A stretch of DNA of 33,343 nt from Actinomycetes bacterium (GCA_029779995.1 JAKOZM010000010.1:1-33343); one strand, 5' to 3'. Positions 1 through 10,113 are shown, numbered from the stretch's first letter. Notes: generated from the letters alone by a model not told the origin. Numbers and translations are program-made.

Positions 1-2
1 CG

Positions 3-455
3 CTGGCGCGGCTGCACCCGGACGTGACGTCCTGGGCCGCGGCAGCCGAAGCGCTCAACATGCCCGGGCCGATGGGAGTGCGCTGCGCCCGCGCCTGCTC
101 GGCCACCATGCTCGTCAGCGCGGACGAGTGGAAGAGCCGGATCTGGGGGGCCGGCGAAGAGACGCCACGCCGCGACTACCGGGCCACCGAAGCCAAGATC
201 CACCACCGGCTCGGCATGACCCGATGGTTCGACGAATGGGCCCGCCGCAACCGCCCAGGCGCCCGCTACGGCGACCACGACCTCGCTCTCACATGGCAGT
301 GGGTCCACGTCGCCCACGCCCACCTCGACCTCTCACCCGTCTGGCGCGGCGAGAAGCCCACCGCCAAGGACCGCGCCCGCTACCGCCAGTTCGAAGCCTC
401 CCTCGACGATAGGCAGCAGTCCGAACTCGCCTACGCCCTCCACAAGAGGGCATGA
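3..455 (+). CDS. C-terminal part of a TnsD/TniQ-like transposition protein (5' end outside window)
   Basis: The reading frame is open from the first bases of the window, so this is the tail of a longer gene. It aligns without gaps to the C-terminal region of the complete TniQ-type gene at 20353-22041: position 3 here matches position 21556 there, and similarity runs to about position 393, with roughly 80% identical residues by eye. Shared blocks include SWAAAAEAL, GPMGVRCARACSATML, RRDYRATEAKI and LTWQWVHVAHAHL. The last 20 or so residues differ. In TnsD/TniQ proteins the zinc-binding part is N-terminal and the C-terminal part contacts target DNA, so this piece would be the DNA-recognition end. 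It is too diverged for a recent duplication and most likely belongs to a second, related Tn7-like element whose core lies to the left. Whether the gene is intact cannot be seen. Confidence 0.8.
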   Translation: MARLHPDVTSWAAAAEALNMPGPMGVRCARACSATMLVSADEWKSRIWGAGEETPRRDYRATEAKIHHRLGMTRWFDEWARRNRPGARYGDHDLALTWQWVHVAHAHLDLSPVWRGEKPTAKDRARYRQFEASLDDRQQSELAYALHKRA

Positions 456-500
456 TGTTGCCCCACCTGACCATGACGTCGGCGACTTCCACGGCACAGG

Positions 501-520
501 CCGTTCGCCATGAACGGAGA
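501..520 (+). promoter_or_regulatory. RBS with overlapping 6-bp hairpin upstream of the RloC-like gene
   Basis: A GGAGA Shine-Dalgarno at 516-520 lies 5 nt before the TTG at 526 and decides that start. A perfect 6-bp stem, CCGTTC (501-506) and GAACGG (512-517) around a 5-nt loop, includes the first two G of the Shine-Dalgarno. In the transcript it could mask the ribosome site and keep expression low, which would suit a toxic ATPase/nuclease. The hairpin is seen; its regulatory role is inferred. Confidence 0.4.
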
Positions 521-525
521 CTGCG

Positions 526-3108
526 TTGACTGACGACGTCATGGCCGTCAACCTCGCGGACGCCACCCCCAGGCGTCTGCTCGTGGACTGGGCGAACAAG
601 CAAGATGCCTGGGTCCGGCAACTGGTGGCCGAGACCATCCTGTCCCGACAGGAACCCGGAGAAGACATCCTTGAGAAGGTCTACGCCACGTTCCTCGCCG
701 AGAAGGGACTATCCGGGCAGCCGCAGCCAGAGGTGCCGACGCTCGTTCTCGACGAAGTCGAGGCCACCAAGGACGACATCCTCGAGCTGACCAGCCTGCA
801 GCATGTCGAGCACGTCAACGCACTCGCCGCCGACCAAAGCCTGGAGTTCGACGCAGACCTGACCGTCCTGTTCGGGCAGAACGGGTCGGGCAAGACCGGC
901 TACGCCCGCATCCTGAAGCGCATCTCCGCGGTCCGCACGCCCGAGGACATACTCCCGAACGCGCACACTCCCGCAGACACTGGAACCGTACCTTCGGCGC
1001 AGATCACCTACCACCTTGCCGGGAAGCAGCACACTGTCCAGTGGAAGAACCAAGCCGGCCTGGCGCCCTTCACCCGAATCAGCGTGTTCGACGCGGCCGC
1101 CGTCTCCCTTCACGTCGACAGCGACCTCGGGTACGTCTACACGCCCGCCGAGCTAGCCCTGTTCTCCCACGTGGCCGCAGGCATCCGTGGCATACAGCGG
1201 ATGATTGGGGCTGAGGTATCCGCGCTCAAGCCCGGCGCCAACCCACTCCTGGCTAGGTTCGCTCGCGGCACCACCATTTACCCGATGATCGAGACCCTCG
1301 GAACTACGTCCGACTTGGGCGAGCTGACACGCCTAGCGGCCGTCGATAACGACGCCGAAACCCGCCGGGACCGCCTCCAGAGCGAGGTCGAGGCGCTCCG
1401 CGCCAACACGCTCGACGCTCTACTGACGAATGCGCAACAGAGTCGGCGCGATCTAGCACGCCTCGTCCAGGTGCTGCGCGTGCTGAGTCAGTACGACACC
1501 TCGCTCTACGCTGCCGCGCGAGACGCGTTGTCCGATGCGCAGCGGCGCCGAGCGGCTGCTCGTGAGCTCCTCTTCACTGAGAGCGAGCTACCCGGGGCAG
1601 CTGATGAGGAATGGCAGCAGTTCATCGTCGCCGCCGACATCTACCGCCAGCACCTTGGCGCTGAGCACTACCCGCAAGCCGGCGACATCTGCCTGTACTG
1701 CACCCAGGAACTTGGCGCCGTCGCCCTGGATCTGGTCGAGCGGTACCGCACTTTCCTCGACGAAACGGTTACCCAACAACTGTCCGCCGCGCAGATCGCC
1801 CTGCGCGACGCGCGTCTGCCGCTGGACGGCACAGATCTAGCCGCGGCGCTGGAGTTCGCAACGGCGCAGGGGGCCCTGGACGACGCGCCCGCGTGGGCAC
1901 CATCAACCGTGGCTGCGCTGCAAAGCGCCCAGACGACCCTGGAGGAGACGACCAGCGGGGAGGCACTGACCCGCGAGACAACGCCCGCGGCCGCGACCGT
2001 GCTTCTGCCCGAGCTAGACAGGCTGTCGGTGGAGGCGGAGAAGACCGCCGAGAAGCTGGCCCAGGACAAGGCCAACGCCGTCACGCTGATGGCCTCCAAG
2101 CAGAAGGAGCTGGCTGAGCTCACCGCCCGCATCGAGTTGGCACGCAACCTGCCAGCGGCTGGCGAGTATGTGCGCCGTGCCAGGCGTGCCGACCAGCTCG
2201 ACAAGCTTTCGAAGGTGATCTCCAACGGTGCCGCCAAGCAGTTGACCATCCAGTCCAAGCTCGCCAGCGAGGACTTGGTCAACAAGAACTTCGAGGGCCT
2301 GTTCGCCGACGAGTGCGCCCGGCTCAGAGCTCCTGGGGTGGCGCTGACCTTCCAAGGCCGATCCGGTCAGGCGCAGCGCAAGAAGGTTGTGGCCACATAC
2401 AAGCCGTCGTCCGTGTTGTCCGAGGGCGAGCAGAAGGTCTTGGCAATCGCGGACTTCTTGGCCGAGAGCAGGATGCGCGAGACCAAGGCGCCCTTAGTCT
2501 TCGACGACCCGGTCACGAGCCTGGACTACCGACGCCTAGACGAGGTGGCCGCACGGATCCAGCAACTCGCCGAAACCCACCAGGTAATCGTCTTGACGCA
2601 CAACATCATGTTCGCCTCCGCGCTCATTTCGGCACGTCAGAATAAGAAGCTGCGAGCCAAGATCTACGAGGTCCGCGACGGCGGAGCCACCAAGGGCGTC
2701 CTCGCACCCGACGTCGAACCGCGACTGGACACCGCTCTTGACCTGGCCAAGCGGATCAACATGAAGTTGCAGGCCATCCCCGGCGCCGAGCCGGTCCTGC
2801 AGGACGCCCTGATCAAGGAGACCTACGACCTGATCCGCGCCTGGTGCGAGGCGTTCGTCGAGCAAGAACTGCTGCAGAACGTCACCCAGCGCTACCGCGC
2901 CAACGTAATGATGACTCGGCTCTCCAAGATCGACACCACGCGGTTCGACGCGGCCGTCGCCGTCATCGAGCCCCTGTTCGCTCGGGCCTGTGATCGTATG
3001 ACCGGCCACTCGCACGCCGCCGAGTACATGAGCACCAAACCCACCGTGGAAGAACTGAAGGAGGACTGGGAGAAGGCGAAAGCCGCCCGGGCGGCCTACT
3101 TGGCATAG
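526..3108 (+). CDS. RloC/PrrC-like ABC ATPase (AAA_13), predicted anticodon nuclease
   Basis: This 860-aa protein has a split ABC-type ATPase. Walker A is at residues 117-124 (GQNGSGKT), a coiled-coil insert lies in the middle, the signature LSEGEQ is at 631-636, Walker B FDDP has D660 and D661, and the switch histidine is H692. A CxxC (C389, C392) within the coiled coil resembles the zinc hook of RloC. After the ATPase a C-terminal domain carries R771-x3-E775 and a later GHSH (H828, H830); PrrC uses an R-x3-E...H triad to cut the anticodon loop of tRNA, although the spacing to the histidine is longer here. The likely role is a guard that cleaves tRNA when DNA is damaged or restriction is blocked. 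The TTG start is chosen for its GGAGA; an ATG at 541 is the alternative. It lies upstream of a type I R-M operon, the usual company of PrrC, though not inside it. Family assignment is firm; nuclease activity is inferred. Confidence 0.75.
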   Translation: MTDDVMAVNLADATPRRLLVDWANKQDAWVRQLVAETILSRQEPGEDILEKVYATFLAEKGLSGQPQPEVPTLVLDEVEATKDDILELTSLQHVEHVNALAADQSLEFDADLTVLFGQNGSGKTGYARILKRISAVRTPEDILPNAHTPADTGTVPSAQITYHLAGKQHTVQWKNQAGLAPFTRISVFDAAAVSLHVDSDLGYVYTPAELALFSHVAAGIRGIQRMIGAEVSALKPGANPLLARFARGTTIYPMIETLGTTSDLGELTRLAAVDNDAETRRDRLQSEVEALRANTLDALLTNAQQSRRDLARLVQVLRVLSQYDTSLYAAARDALSDAQRRRAAARELLFTESELPGAADEEWQQFIVAADIYRQHLGAEHYPQAGDICLYCTQELGAVALDLVERYRTFLDETVTQQLSAAQIALRDARLPLDGTDLAAALEFATAQGALDDAPAWAPSTVAALQSAQTTLEETTSGEALTRETTPAAATVLLPELDRLSVEAEKTAEKLAQDKANAVTLMASKQKELAELTARIELARNLPAAGEYVRRARRADQLDKLSKVISNGAAKQLTIQSKLASEDLVNKNFEGLFADECARLRAPGVALTFQGRSGQAQRKKVVATYKPSSVLSEGEQKVLAIADFLAESRMRETKAPLVFDDPVTSLDYRRLDEVAARIQQLAETHQVIVLTHNIMFASALISARQNKKLRAKIYEVRDGGATKGVLAPDVEPRLDTALDLAKRINMKLQAIPGAEPVLQDALIKETYDLIRAWCEAFVEQELLQNVTQRYRANVMMTRLSKIDTTRFDAAVAVIEPLFARACDRMTGHSHAAEYMSTKPTVEELKEDWEKAKAARAAYLA

Positions 3109-3215
3109 GCGAGATCGCGGCGGTCTGCAGGTTGAACCGTCCTGGCAAGCCCGGAGACTTTGGCCTGTTGCGGCTTGCGTCGCCGCTGTCCCCGCCTGGC
3201 GTTAACGTTTCAGAT

Positions 3216-3617
3216 GTGACTTCCGGGCAGACTCCGTACCCGCAACGGGCCGAGCTGGACGACAGCGTCATCGCGCGCTGGGCCTTGACGGGCCTGCCGG
3301 GGCGACTCGATGTTGCCTCCTACCTCACCGAGCCGCACGCGCCCCTCTACCGGCTGATCGTTGATGTACTGCTGGAACGGCAGCGGACCTCGCTCACCGG
3401 GGTCGGTCGAGACGAGCTGGCGGACTTGCTGGCTCGGCGGGCCGTCGACCACGGGGGCGACACCGCCAACCTGCTCGCCGCCACAGACCTCAGCGCCCGG
3501 ATGGCACAGCTCGACGCGTGGGGTGTCGTGGACGTCTGGCAAGACCGCGCCGCAGGTCAGCGGCACCCTCACCCACGCCGACACCCGTCCAAGACCACCC
3601 CAACCGACCCGCCGTGA
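3216..3617 (+). pseudogene. Probable N-terminal remnant of a DUF2397 (TIGR02677-like) protein
   Basis: The open frame gives about 133 aa from a GTG at 3216; an upstream start at 3132 would add an unconvincing low-complexity leader. The stretch with YLTEPHAPLYRLIVDVLLERQ, then a helix with RDELADLL and a later LDAWGVVDVWQD, matches my recollection of the N-terminus of DUF2397 proteins (tyr-arg-x-ile motif followed by a tryptophan-glycine). Full members are about 500 aa and occur in four-gene Wadjet-like cassettes with DUF2398, DUF2399 and an SMC-like ATPase. Here the similarity stops after about 100 residues, the tail is basic and proline-rich, and none of the partners is nearby, so I read it as a decayed remnant. 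It could instead be a small standalone protein. Assignment is from memory of the family pattern and is tentative. Confidence 0.4.
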
Positions 3618-3748
3618 ATACTCCAGGCAAGGGCAGCAAGGCGTGCTCGGACCACTTCACCCTGCCCTGACGTGATGCGACCGCCCAAAGTGATCGCACG
3701 GCAGCAGAGCCCGGCACAAAGGCAGCATCCGAGGCGTAGCGTGACGGT

Positions 3749-4303
3749 ATGGCGCTGTTCGTCTACGTAGACAACTCGAACGTGTGGATCGAGGGCATGA
3801 GGATGAGCGCTGTCCGCAAGGGGATGGCAACCAGCCTGCACGACGCGATGACCAGGCACATAACCGACCAGACGTGGACCTATGACTTTGGGCGGCTCTA
3901 CGAGGCCGTCTGCCCGGACACGGCACAGATCGGCAGGTCGAGCCTGTTCGGCTCTCGTCCACCGCCGAACGACAGCCTCTGGGACCTGGCCCGCAAGGAA
4001 GGGTTCGAGGTCTTCACCTTCGACCGGAACTTCTCCAACAAGGAGAAGGAGGTCGACGTCGCCATCGCCACCCAGATCATGGAGGACTCGTTCCTCTACA
4101 TGAAACCGGAGCGCAAGGATCGGCTCGTCCTGGTCAGTGGCGACCGGGACTACCTGCCGACCGTGGAGTCCCTGGCCAAGCGGGGTATCCCCACGACCGT
4201 GGTCTTCTGGAAGCACGCCACCGCCACCGACCTTCGTGCCAAGGTCGACGACTACTCGGACCTGGAGCCACTCTTCGACCACTTGACACGTAAGCCCCGG
4301 TAA
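3749..4303 (+). CDS. NYN-domain (LabA/DUF88-like) ribonuclease-fold protein
   Basis: The 184-aa protein is a single NYN domain, a PIN-like metal-dependent nuclease fold. It starts with a hydrophobic strand ending in VDNSN (D8, N11), has an acidic helix EVDVAIA (D103), and ends with a strand and loop LVSGDRDYLP (D132, D134). These acidic residues sit where NYN/PIN enzymes bind Mg2+ or Mn2+, so an active RNase is plausible. The ATG start is at 3749; no strong Shine-Dalgarno precedes it. The gene is followed after 34 bp by a same-strand DUF349-repeat gene, suggesting a two-gene unit. In cargo of a mobile element a toxin-like or RNA-decay defence role is possible but not shown by the sequence. 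Fold assignment is strong; substrate unknown. Confidence 0.85.
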   Translation: MALFVYVDNSNVWIEGMRMSAVRKGMATSLHDAMTRHITDQTWTYDFGRLYEAVCPDTAQIGRSSLFGSRPPPNDSLWDLARKEGFEVFTFDRNFSNKEKEVDVAIATQIMEDSFLYMKPERKDRLVLVSGDRDYLPTVESLAKRGIPTTVVFWKHATATDLRAKVDDYSDLEPLFDHLTRKPR

Positions 4304-4337
4304 CGCGAGTGCACCAGGGCATAAGCACCTCAGCGGG

Positions 4338-5993
4338 ATGGCAATGAGCAAGGAAAACGAGCAGCACACCCACACGGCAGCGCAACACTTCCCGGAGTAT
4401 CGGCGCGGCGACGGGAAGGTCATCTTTAACCGTGAGGTGGGCGGAGAAGTCACCGTCAATGAGGGCCACCTTCCCTCGGGTCCGGCGCGCATCGTCCAGC
4501 ACTACATCGGCCACGACGGCATCCCCACCTCTGTGCTAGAGCGAGACGGCAAGACCGACGTCCACCGTGGGCTCGACCAGCCTGACCGGTGGCCATCGGG
4601 CGATCCCGCCCGAGTCAAGTGGGACCTCGCGCAGGAGGCTGAGCGGCTCGCCTCCTCCACGGACTGGAAGGCGACCGGAGACCGCTTCAAGGCGATGACC
4701 GACACGTGGAAGTCGACCCGGGCCGACCGATCCACGGAGAGTGTCCTTGGCGACCGCTTCTTTGCCGCCCGCAAGCAGTTTCTGGACGCCCGGCAGCATC
4801 ATTTCGATGAACAGAACCGTCAACGCGAGCAAGCCAAGTACGCCAAGGAGCGGTTGATCTCCGAAGCACGCGACCTCATGGGTCGAGAGGACAAGGCATC
4901 GGCAGATCGGATGCGTGCCCTCATGGACGAGTGGAAGAGGGCTGGGCGGGCAGACCGTGCCGACGAGGACCGGCTTTGGGCCGAGTTCCAAGCAGCGCGG
5001 GAGCAGTTCGTTGCTCACCGCAAACGCAGTGAGGACGACGCGCGGAGGATCAAGGAACGCGTTGTCTCCGAGGCATCACGCCTGGCCACGTCCACGGCCT
5101 GGAAGGCCACAGGCGACCGCTTCAGAGCCCTGTTGGACGAGTGGAAGAAGGCGGGGCGGGCTGCTCGCGACGATGAAGACCGGCTGTGGTCGTCCTTCGA
5201 GCGCTCCCGGAAGCAGTTTCAGGACGCCCGCCAGCGTCACTTCGATGAGCGAGACCGCGAGGCGAAGGCCGCGCTTTCGAGGAAGCACGGCATCGTGTCC
5301 CGAGCCCAGTCCGTTGCAGGTTCGGCTGACCTACGCGCCGCTGGCGATCAGATGCAGTCACTCATGGACGAATGGAAGAAGGCGGGACGAGCACCCAAAG
5401 CGGACGAAGACCGGCTCTGGAGCCAGTTCCAGGCTGCGCAGGCGTCGCTGCGCTCGCGTCGAGAGCAGGACCGAGCCAAGCGGGAACGCGACCAAGCCAA
5501 AGCGAAGGCCCGCAAGCAAGCCATCGTGTCTCAAGCACAGTCCCTGGCCCACGGGCCGGACTTCAAGGCCAGCCGTGAGCGAATGCGCTCCCTGACGGAC
5601 GAGTGGAAGGCTGCCGGGCGGGCATATCGGGAGGATGAAGACGCACTGTGGAAGCAGTTCCAGGCCGCCAGAGATGCTCTCCACCACAACAGTCAGGCGG
5701 CTTTCGAACAAGGCAAACGCGAGCGCGCTCAACGCCTCCGCGAGAGCATCGACCGGATGAGAGGCTCCTTGGCGAACCTCGACAACGCCATCTACAACAC
5801 CGAACGGCAGTACAGCGACGCCCTCTCACGTCCCTCACCCCGCTGGGACCACCCCCACCGATGGGAGATCGCGGAGAAACAGAACGCCCGAGTCTCGAAC
5901 CTGTCGAACAAACTGAGCAGCATGAAGTCGCGTCGCTCCGAGTTGATCTCGAAGATCAGCGACATGGAGTCGAAGTGGCGGGGGATGGTCTAA
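4338..5993 (+). CDS. Protein with five tandem DUF349 repeats
   Basis: The 551-aa protein has an N-terminal region of about 95 residues that I do not recognise, five tandem helical repeats of 70-77 residues, and a highly charged C-terminal coiled coil (about 450-551). Each repeat contains a core like LMDEWKxAGR followed by DEDxLWxxF and a helix with AAR..F, the DUF349 pattern. The WK-containing cores begin at 4695, 4920, 5130, 5361 and 5592. No enzyme motif is visible, so a scaffold or RNA/protein-binding role is most likely. It is 34 bp downstream of the NYN nuclease gene and probably co-transcribed with it, which hints at an effector (NYN) and sensor or scaffold (DUF349) pair. The ATG at 4338 is used; a second in-frame ATG lies at 4344. 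An imperfect hairpin at 6085-6119 may end the transcript. Confidence 0.85.
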   Translation: MAMSKENEQHTHTAAQHFPEYRRGDGKVIFNREVGGEVTVNEGHLPSGPARIVQHYIGHDGIPTSVLERDGKTDVHRGLDQPDRWPSGDPARVKWDLAQEAERLASSTDWKATGDRFKAMTDTWKSTRADRSTESVLGDRFFAARKQFLDARQHHFDEQNRQREQAKYAKERLISEARDLMGREDKASADRMRALMDEWKRAGRADRADEDRLWAEFQAAREQFVAHRKRSEDDARRIKERVVSEASRLATSTAWKATGDRFRALLDEWKKAGRAARDDEDRLWSSFERSRKQFQDARQRHFDERDREAKAALSRKHGIVSRAQSVAGSADLRAAGDQMQSLMDEWKKAGRAPKADEDRLWSQFQAAQASLRSRREQDRAKRERDQAKAKARKQAIVSQAQSLAHGPDFKASRERMRSLTDEWKAAGRAYREDEDALWKQFQAARDALHHNSQAAFEQGKRERAQRLRESIDRMRGSLANLDNAIYNTERQYSDALSRPSPRWDHPHRWEIAEKQNARVSNLSNKLSSMKSRRSELISKISDMESKWRGMV

Positions 5994-6084
5994 AGGCCCG
6001 GATTCCAGCCAGTCTCGTCGCGATCAGCGCCAACCTCGCGACCATGAGGCGCCGGTGGATGTCCCTCGCCGGGGCCGGTCAGAC

Positions 6085-6119
6085 CCGGTTGCCGAGCGTT
6101 GGTGGCACTCGCCAACCGG
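6085..6119 (+). terminator. Imperfect hairpin after the NYN-DUF349 pair
   Basis: Arms 6085-6096 and 6108-6119 can form a 12-step stem with one C-C mismatch around an 11-nt loop, 91 nt after the DUF349 stop codon. There is no T-run, which is common for actinobacterial terminators. Its role as terminator is inferred from position only. Confidence 0.4.
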
Positions 6120-6472
6120 ACACACCCCGTGGTCAGGTGGCGCCGGCGCACGAGACGGTTCCGACCGAATGGGGCCCGGTTCGCAACGGCGGCGGCGGAT
6201 CTTGCGCACGGTCGCTCCAGACCGGGAGCTGTGCAAAGTAGCTTGCTGACCACCGTGCAGTCTTCGCGGCATCTCGACACTTGCGCAGCCAGCCGCCGTA
6301 TGTAACGTACTCACGCGCTTATGAAAAGGCGGTGAATCATCAGGTCCAGTTATGCATGGCCGCGTCGCTGAGCGTTTCGAGTCGCCAGCCGGCACCTGAG
6401 AGCCCGGCGGTTGTCAGTGGTGGCCGCCAAGATGGGCCCGCCGTCTCTGACGGGTTCATGTCCACAAAAGAA

Positions 6473-6503
6473 GCGGGGCGAGCGGTTGCAACGCTCGCCC
6501 CGC
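6473..6503. terminator. Perfect 12-bp GC-rich hairpin
   Basis: GCGGGGCGAGCG (6473-6484) and its exact reverse complement (6492-6503) flank a 7-nt loop. There is no following T-run. It lies 91 bp before the start of the small Cys-rich gene. It could be a terminator for leftward or rightward transcription, or a leader structure for the small gene and R-M operon. The stem is certain; the role is not. Confidence 0.5.
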
Positions 6504-6593
6504 CGGAGGCCACCTAGGCAACCTAGATGTAGCAGTCGCCAAGTCTAGAGGCCTCCCGAATCCGGCCTAACTGGGGCCGGGAAGGAGGTTGCG

Positions 6594-6845
6594 ATGTCGC
6601 CTCATCGCTGTCACGTCAAGTTGGTGGGTCGCGGCTGTGAGCACGACCTGTGCGTCACCCTCACGCGAGGAGTGCCGGAGGAGCTGCGCTGCGAGGAAGC
6701 AGCTCCTGCTGGATACGGCAGTGGCGGCTCCTCGTCGTGCGGCTGCCATGTTCCGGCAGGTCTCGAGGACCTCGTAGCTCGCCAACTGAGGGACAACCTT
6801 CAAGAGAGCCGTCGTCGTGGCTTCGTGCTGATCCAGGCGGCCTGA
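6594..6845 (+). CDS. Small cysteine-rich protein of unknown function
   Basis: This 83-aa frame has an excellent Shine-Dalgarno (AAGGAGGT at 6582-6589, 4 nt before the ATG), which is the main reason to call it real. It contains six cysteines: two about ten residues apart near the N-terminus, one in ELRCEE, and a Gly/Ser-rich stretch ending in CGC. The spacing is loose and does not match a zinc ribbon that I recognise, although metal binding is plausible. The C-terminal third looks helical. A perfect 15-bp hairpin begins 4 nt after the stop codon, so it seems to be its own transcription unit or to be attenuated before hsdM, whose start lies 107 nt downstream. I do not know its function; a regulator or accessory of the adjacent type I R-M operon is one possibility. 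Confidence 0.65.
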   Translation: MSPHRCHVKLVGRGCEHDLCVTLTRGVPEELRCEEAAPAGYGSGGSSSCGCHVPAGLEDLVARQLRDNLQESRRRGFVLIQAA

Positions 6846-6849
6846 GCAC

Positions 6850-6887
6850 CGCCCTTGCCCGCGCCACGAACAGCGCGGGCAAGGGCG
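6850..6887 (+). terminator. Perfect 15-bp hairpin between the small gene and hsdM
   Basis: The arms 6850-6864 and 6873-6887 are exact reverse complements around an 8-nt loop (CACGAACA). It starts 4 nt after the stop of the small Cys-rich gene and ends 65 nt before hsdM. It is a strong candidate terminator or attenuator, with no T-run as is usual in this GC range. Confidence 0.65.
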
Positions 6888-6952
6888 CCCCGCGGTGAGG
6901 CTCCGATGGTGGGCAAGGATGGGGTCACCCATCACCGAGAGGACGCCCCACC

Positions 6953-8928
<1,976 letters not shown>

Positions 8929-8932
<4 letters not shown>

Positions 8933-10110
8933 GAACCGTGCCTCTTCGGCGGATCGCGGCTGTGGTGAACGGTGGTACTCCCACGGCAGACGCCTCGAAC
9001 TGGGGCGGCGAGGTCCCGTGGGCCACCCCAGTTGACCTCGGACGGCACGACGGGTCTGCCATTCGAGTGACTGAGCGCACCCTCACAGACCGAGGGCTTG
9101 AGACTGGGTCCGCTGTTGTGCCCGCAGGGTCGATCATCCTGTCGACGCGCGCACCTATCGGCTACGTCTGCGTCAACCAGGTCGCCATGGCTTTCAACCA
9201 AGGTTGCCGAGGCTTGGTCCCGCGACCCTTCGTCTCATCCGAGTACCTCCGCTACGTCCTCCTGCACCTACGCCCCTATCTGCAGGCGGCAGGCACCGGG
9301 AGTACGTTCATGGAGCTGTCCACAGGCGCGCTGGCCTCAATGCCCATCCCTGTCGTAGGGGATCGCGGGCACCAGGACGCCGTAGTGGACTTCCTCGACC
9401 GTGAGACTGCGAAGATCGACGCCCTGATCGCTACTCAGGAGCACCTGCTCGACCTGCTTAACGAACGCGCGGATGCGATGCGCAAAGTGTGGACGATTGG
9501 CCGCTCAACGGGAGTCAGATCGGCGCGTATTGGACAGGTACTAATGCGGCTCGAACGTCTGCCTCGTGAGCCTGCACCAATCGTCACCGCGTACCGGGAT
9601 GGACAGGTCACGAGCCGCGAAAGTCGGCGGGAGGAGGGCTACACGCTGTCGTTCACCGAGCATGGCTATCAAGGCGTGGAGGCGGGAGACCTGGTCTTTC
9701 ATGGCCTGGATGGCTTCGCTGGAGCAGTGGGAGTCGCGGAGCTGTCCGGCAAGTGCTCGCCCGTCTACCACGTGTGCCGGGCGCGCGAAGGTCACGATGC
9801 CGAGTACCTGGCTCACCACATCCGGGCTTTGGGCGTGTCCGGGATGCTGGAGAAGTTTGCCTGGAGTGTTCGGCAGCGAAGTGCCGACTACCGCAACTGG
9901 GCGCTCTTCGCGGCACTGCCAATAGCGACTCCATCTCTGGGCGAGCAACGAGAAGCAGCCAACGAGATTCGTCGCGCCAACGAGCGCGCGAGTGCCCTGC
10001 GCACAGCGGCGAAGACGTGCATTGACCTCCTTCGAGAGCGGCGATCAGCCTTGATCACCGCAGCCGTCACGGGCAGGTTGGATGTCACGACATACGGAAA
10101 GGCAGGTTGA
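8929..10110 (+). CDS. hsdS: Type I restriction-modification system, specificity subunit HsdS
   Basis: HsdS holds two target-recognition domains that each read half of a bipartite DNA site. The 393-aa protein shows the two-repeat layout. The first recognition domain (about 1-145) has the typical VPLRRIAAVVNGGTP opening and GSIILSTRAPIGY. A conserved helical spacer (about 150-190) contains FLDRETAKIDALI. The second recognition domain is at about 195-330 and the second spacer (about 335-380) ends in RRSALITAAVTGRLDV. This is the normal length for the family. GTG is the start, in a GTGA overlap with the hsdM stop. Recognition domains vary quickly, so the recognised sequence cannot be predicted. 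HsdR starts 3 bp after the stop. No inversion repeats or silent second hsdS copy are seen, so phase variation is not indicated. Confidence 0.95.
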
Positions 10111-10113
10111 GGC

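Larger units (their letters stand above)
5994..6593. other. 600-bp intergenic region between the DUF349 gene and the small Cys-rich gene
   Basis: No convincing gene: the short frames here lack ribosome sites and recognisable motifs. It holds two hairpins (6085-6119 and 6473-6503), listed separately, and a weaker CCGGCC/GGCCGG pair around 6572-6583 just before the strong ribosome site of the next gene. A promoter for the small gene and the R-M operon presumably lies in the second half, but I could not assign -35/-10 boxes with confidence. Confidence 0.6.

Noticed and set aside
6099..6517. Small plus-strand frames in the gap after the DUF349 gene
   Set aside because: They lack ribosome sites, one runs through the 12-bp hairpin, and none resembles a known protein.
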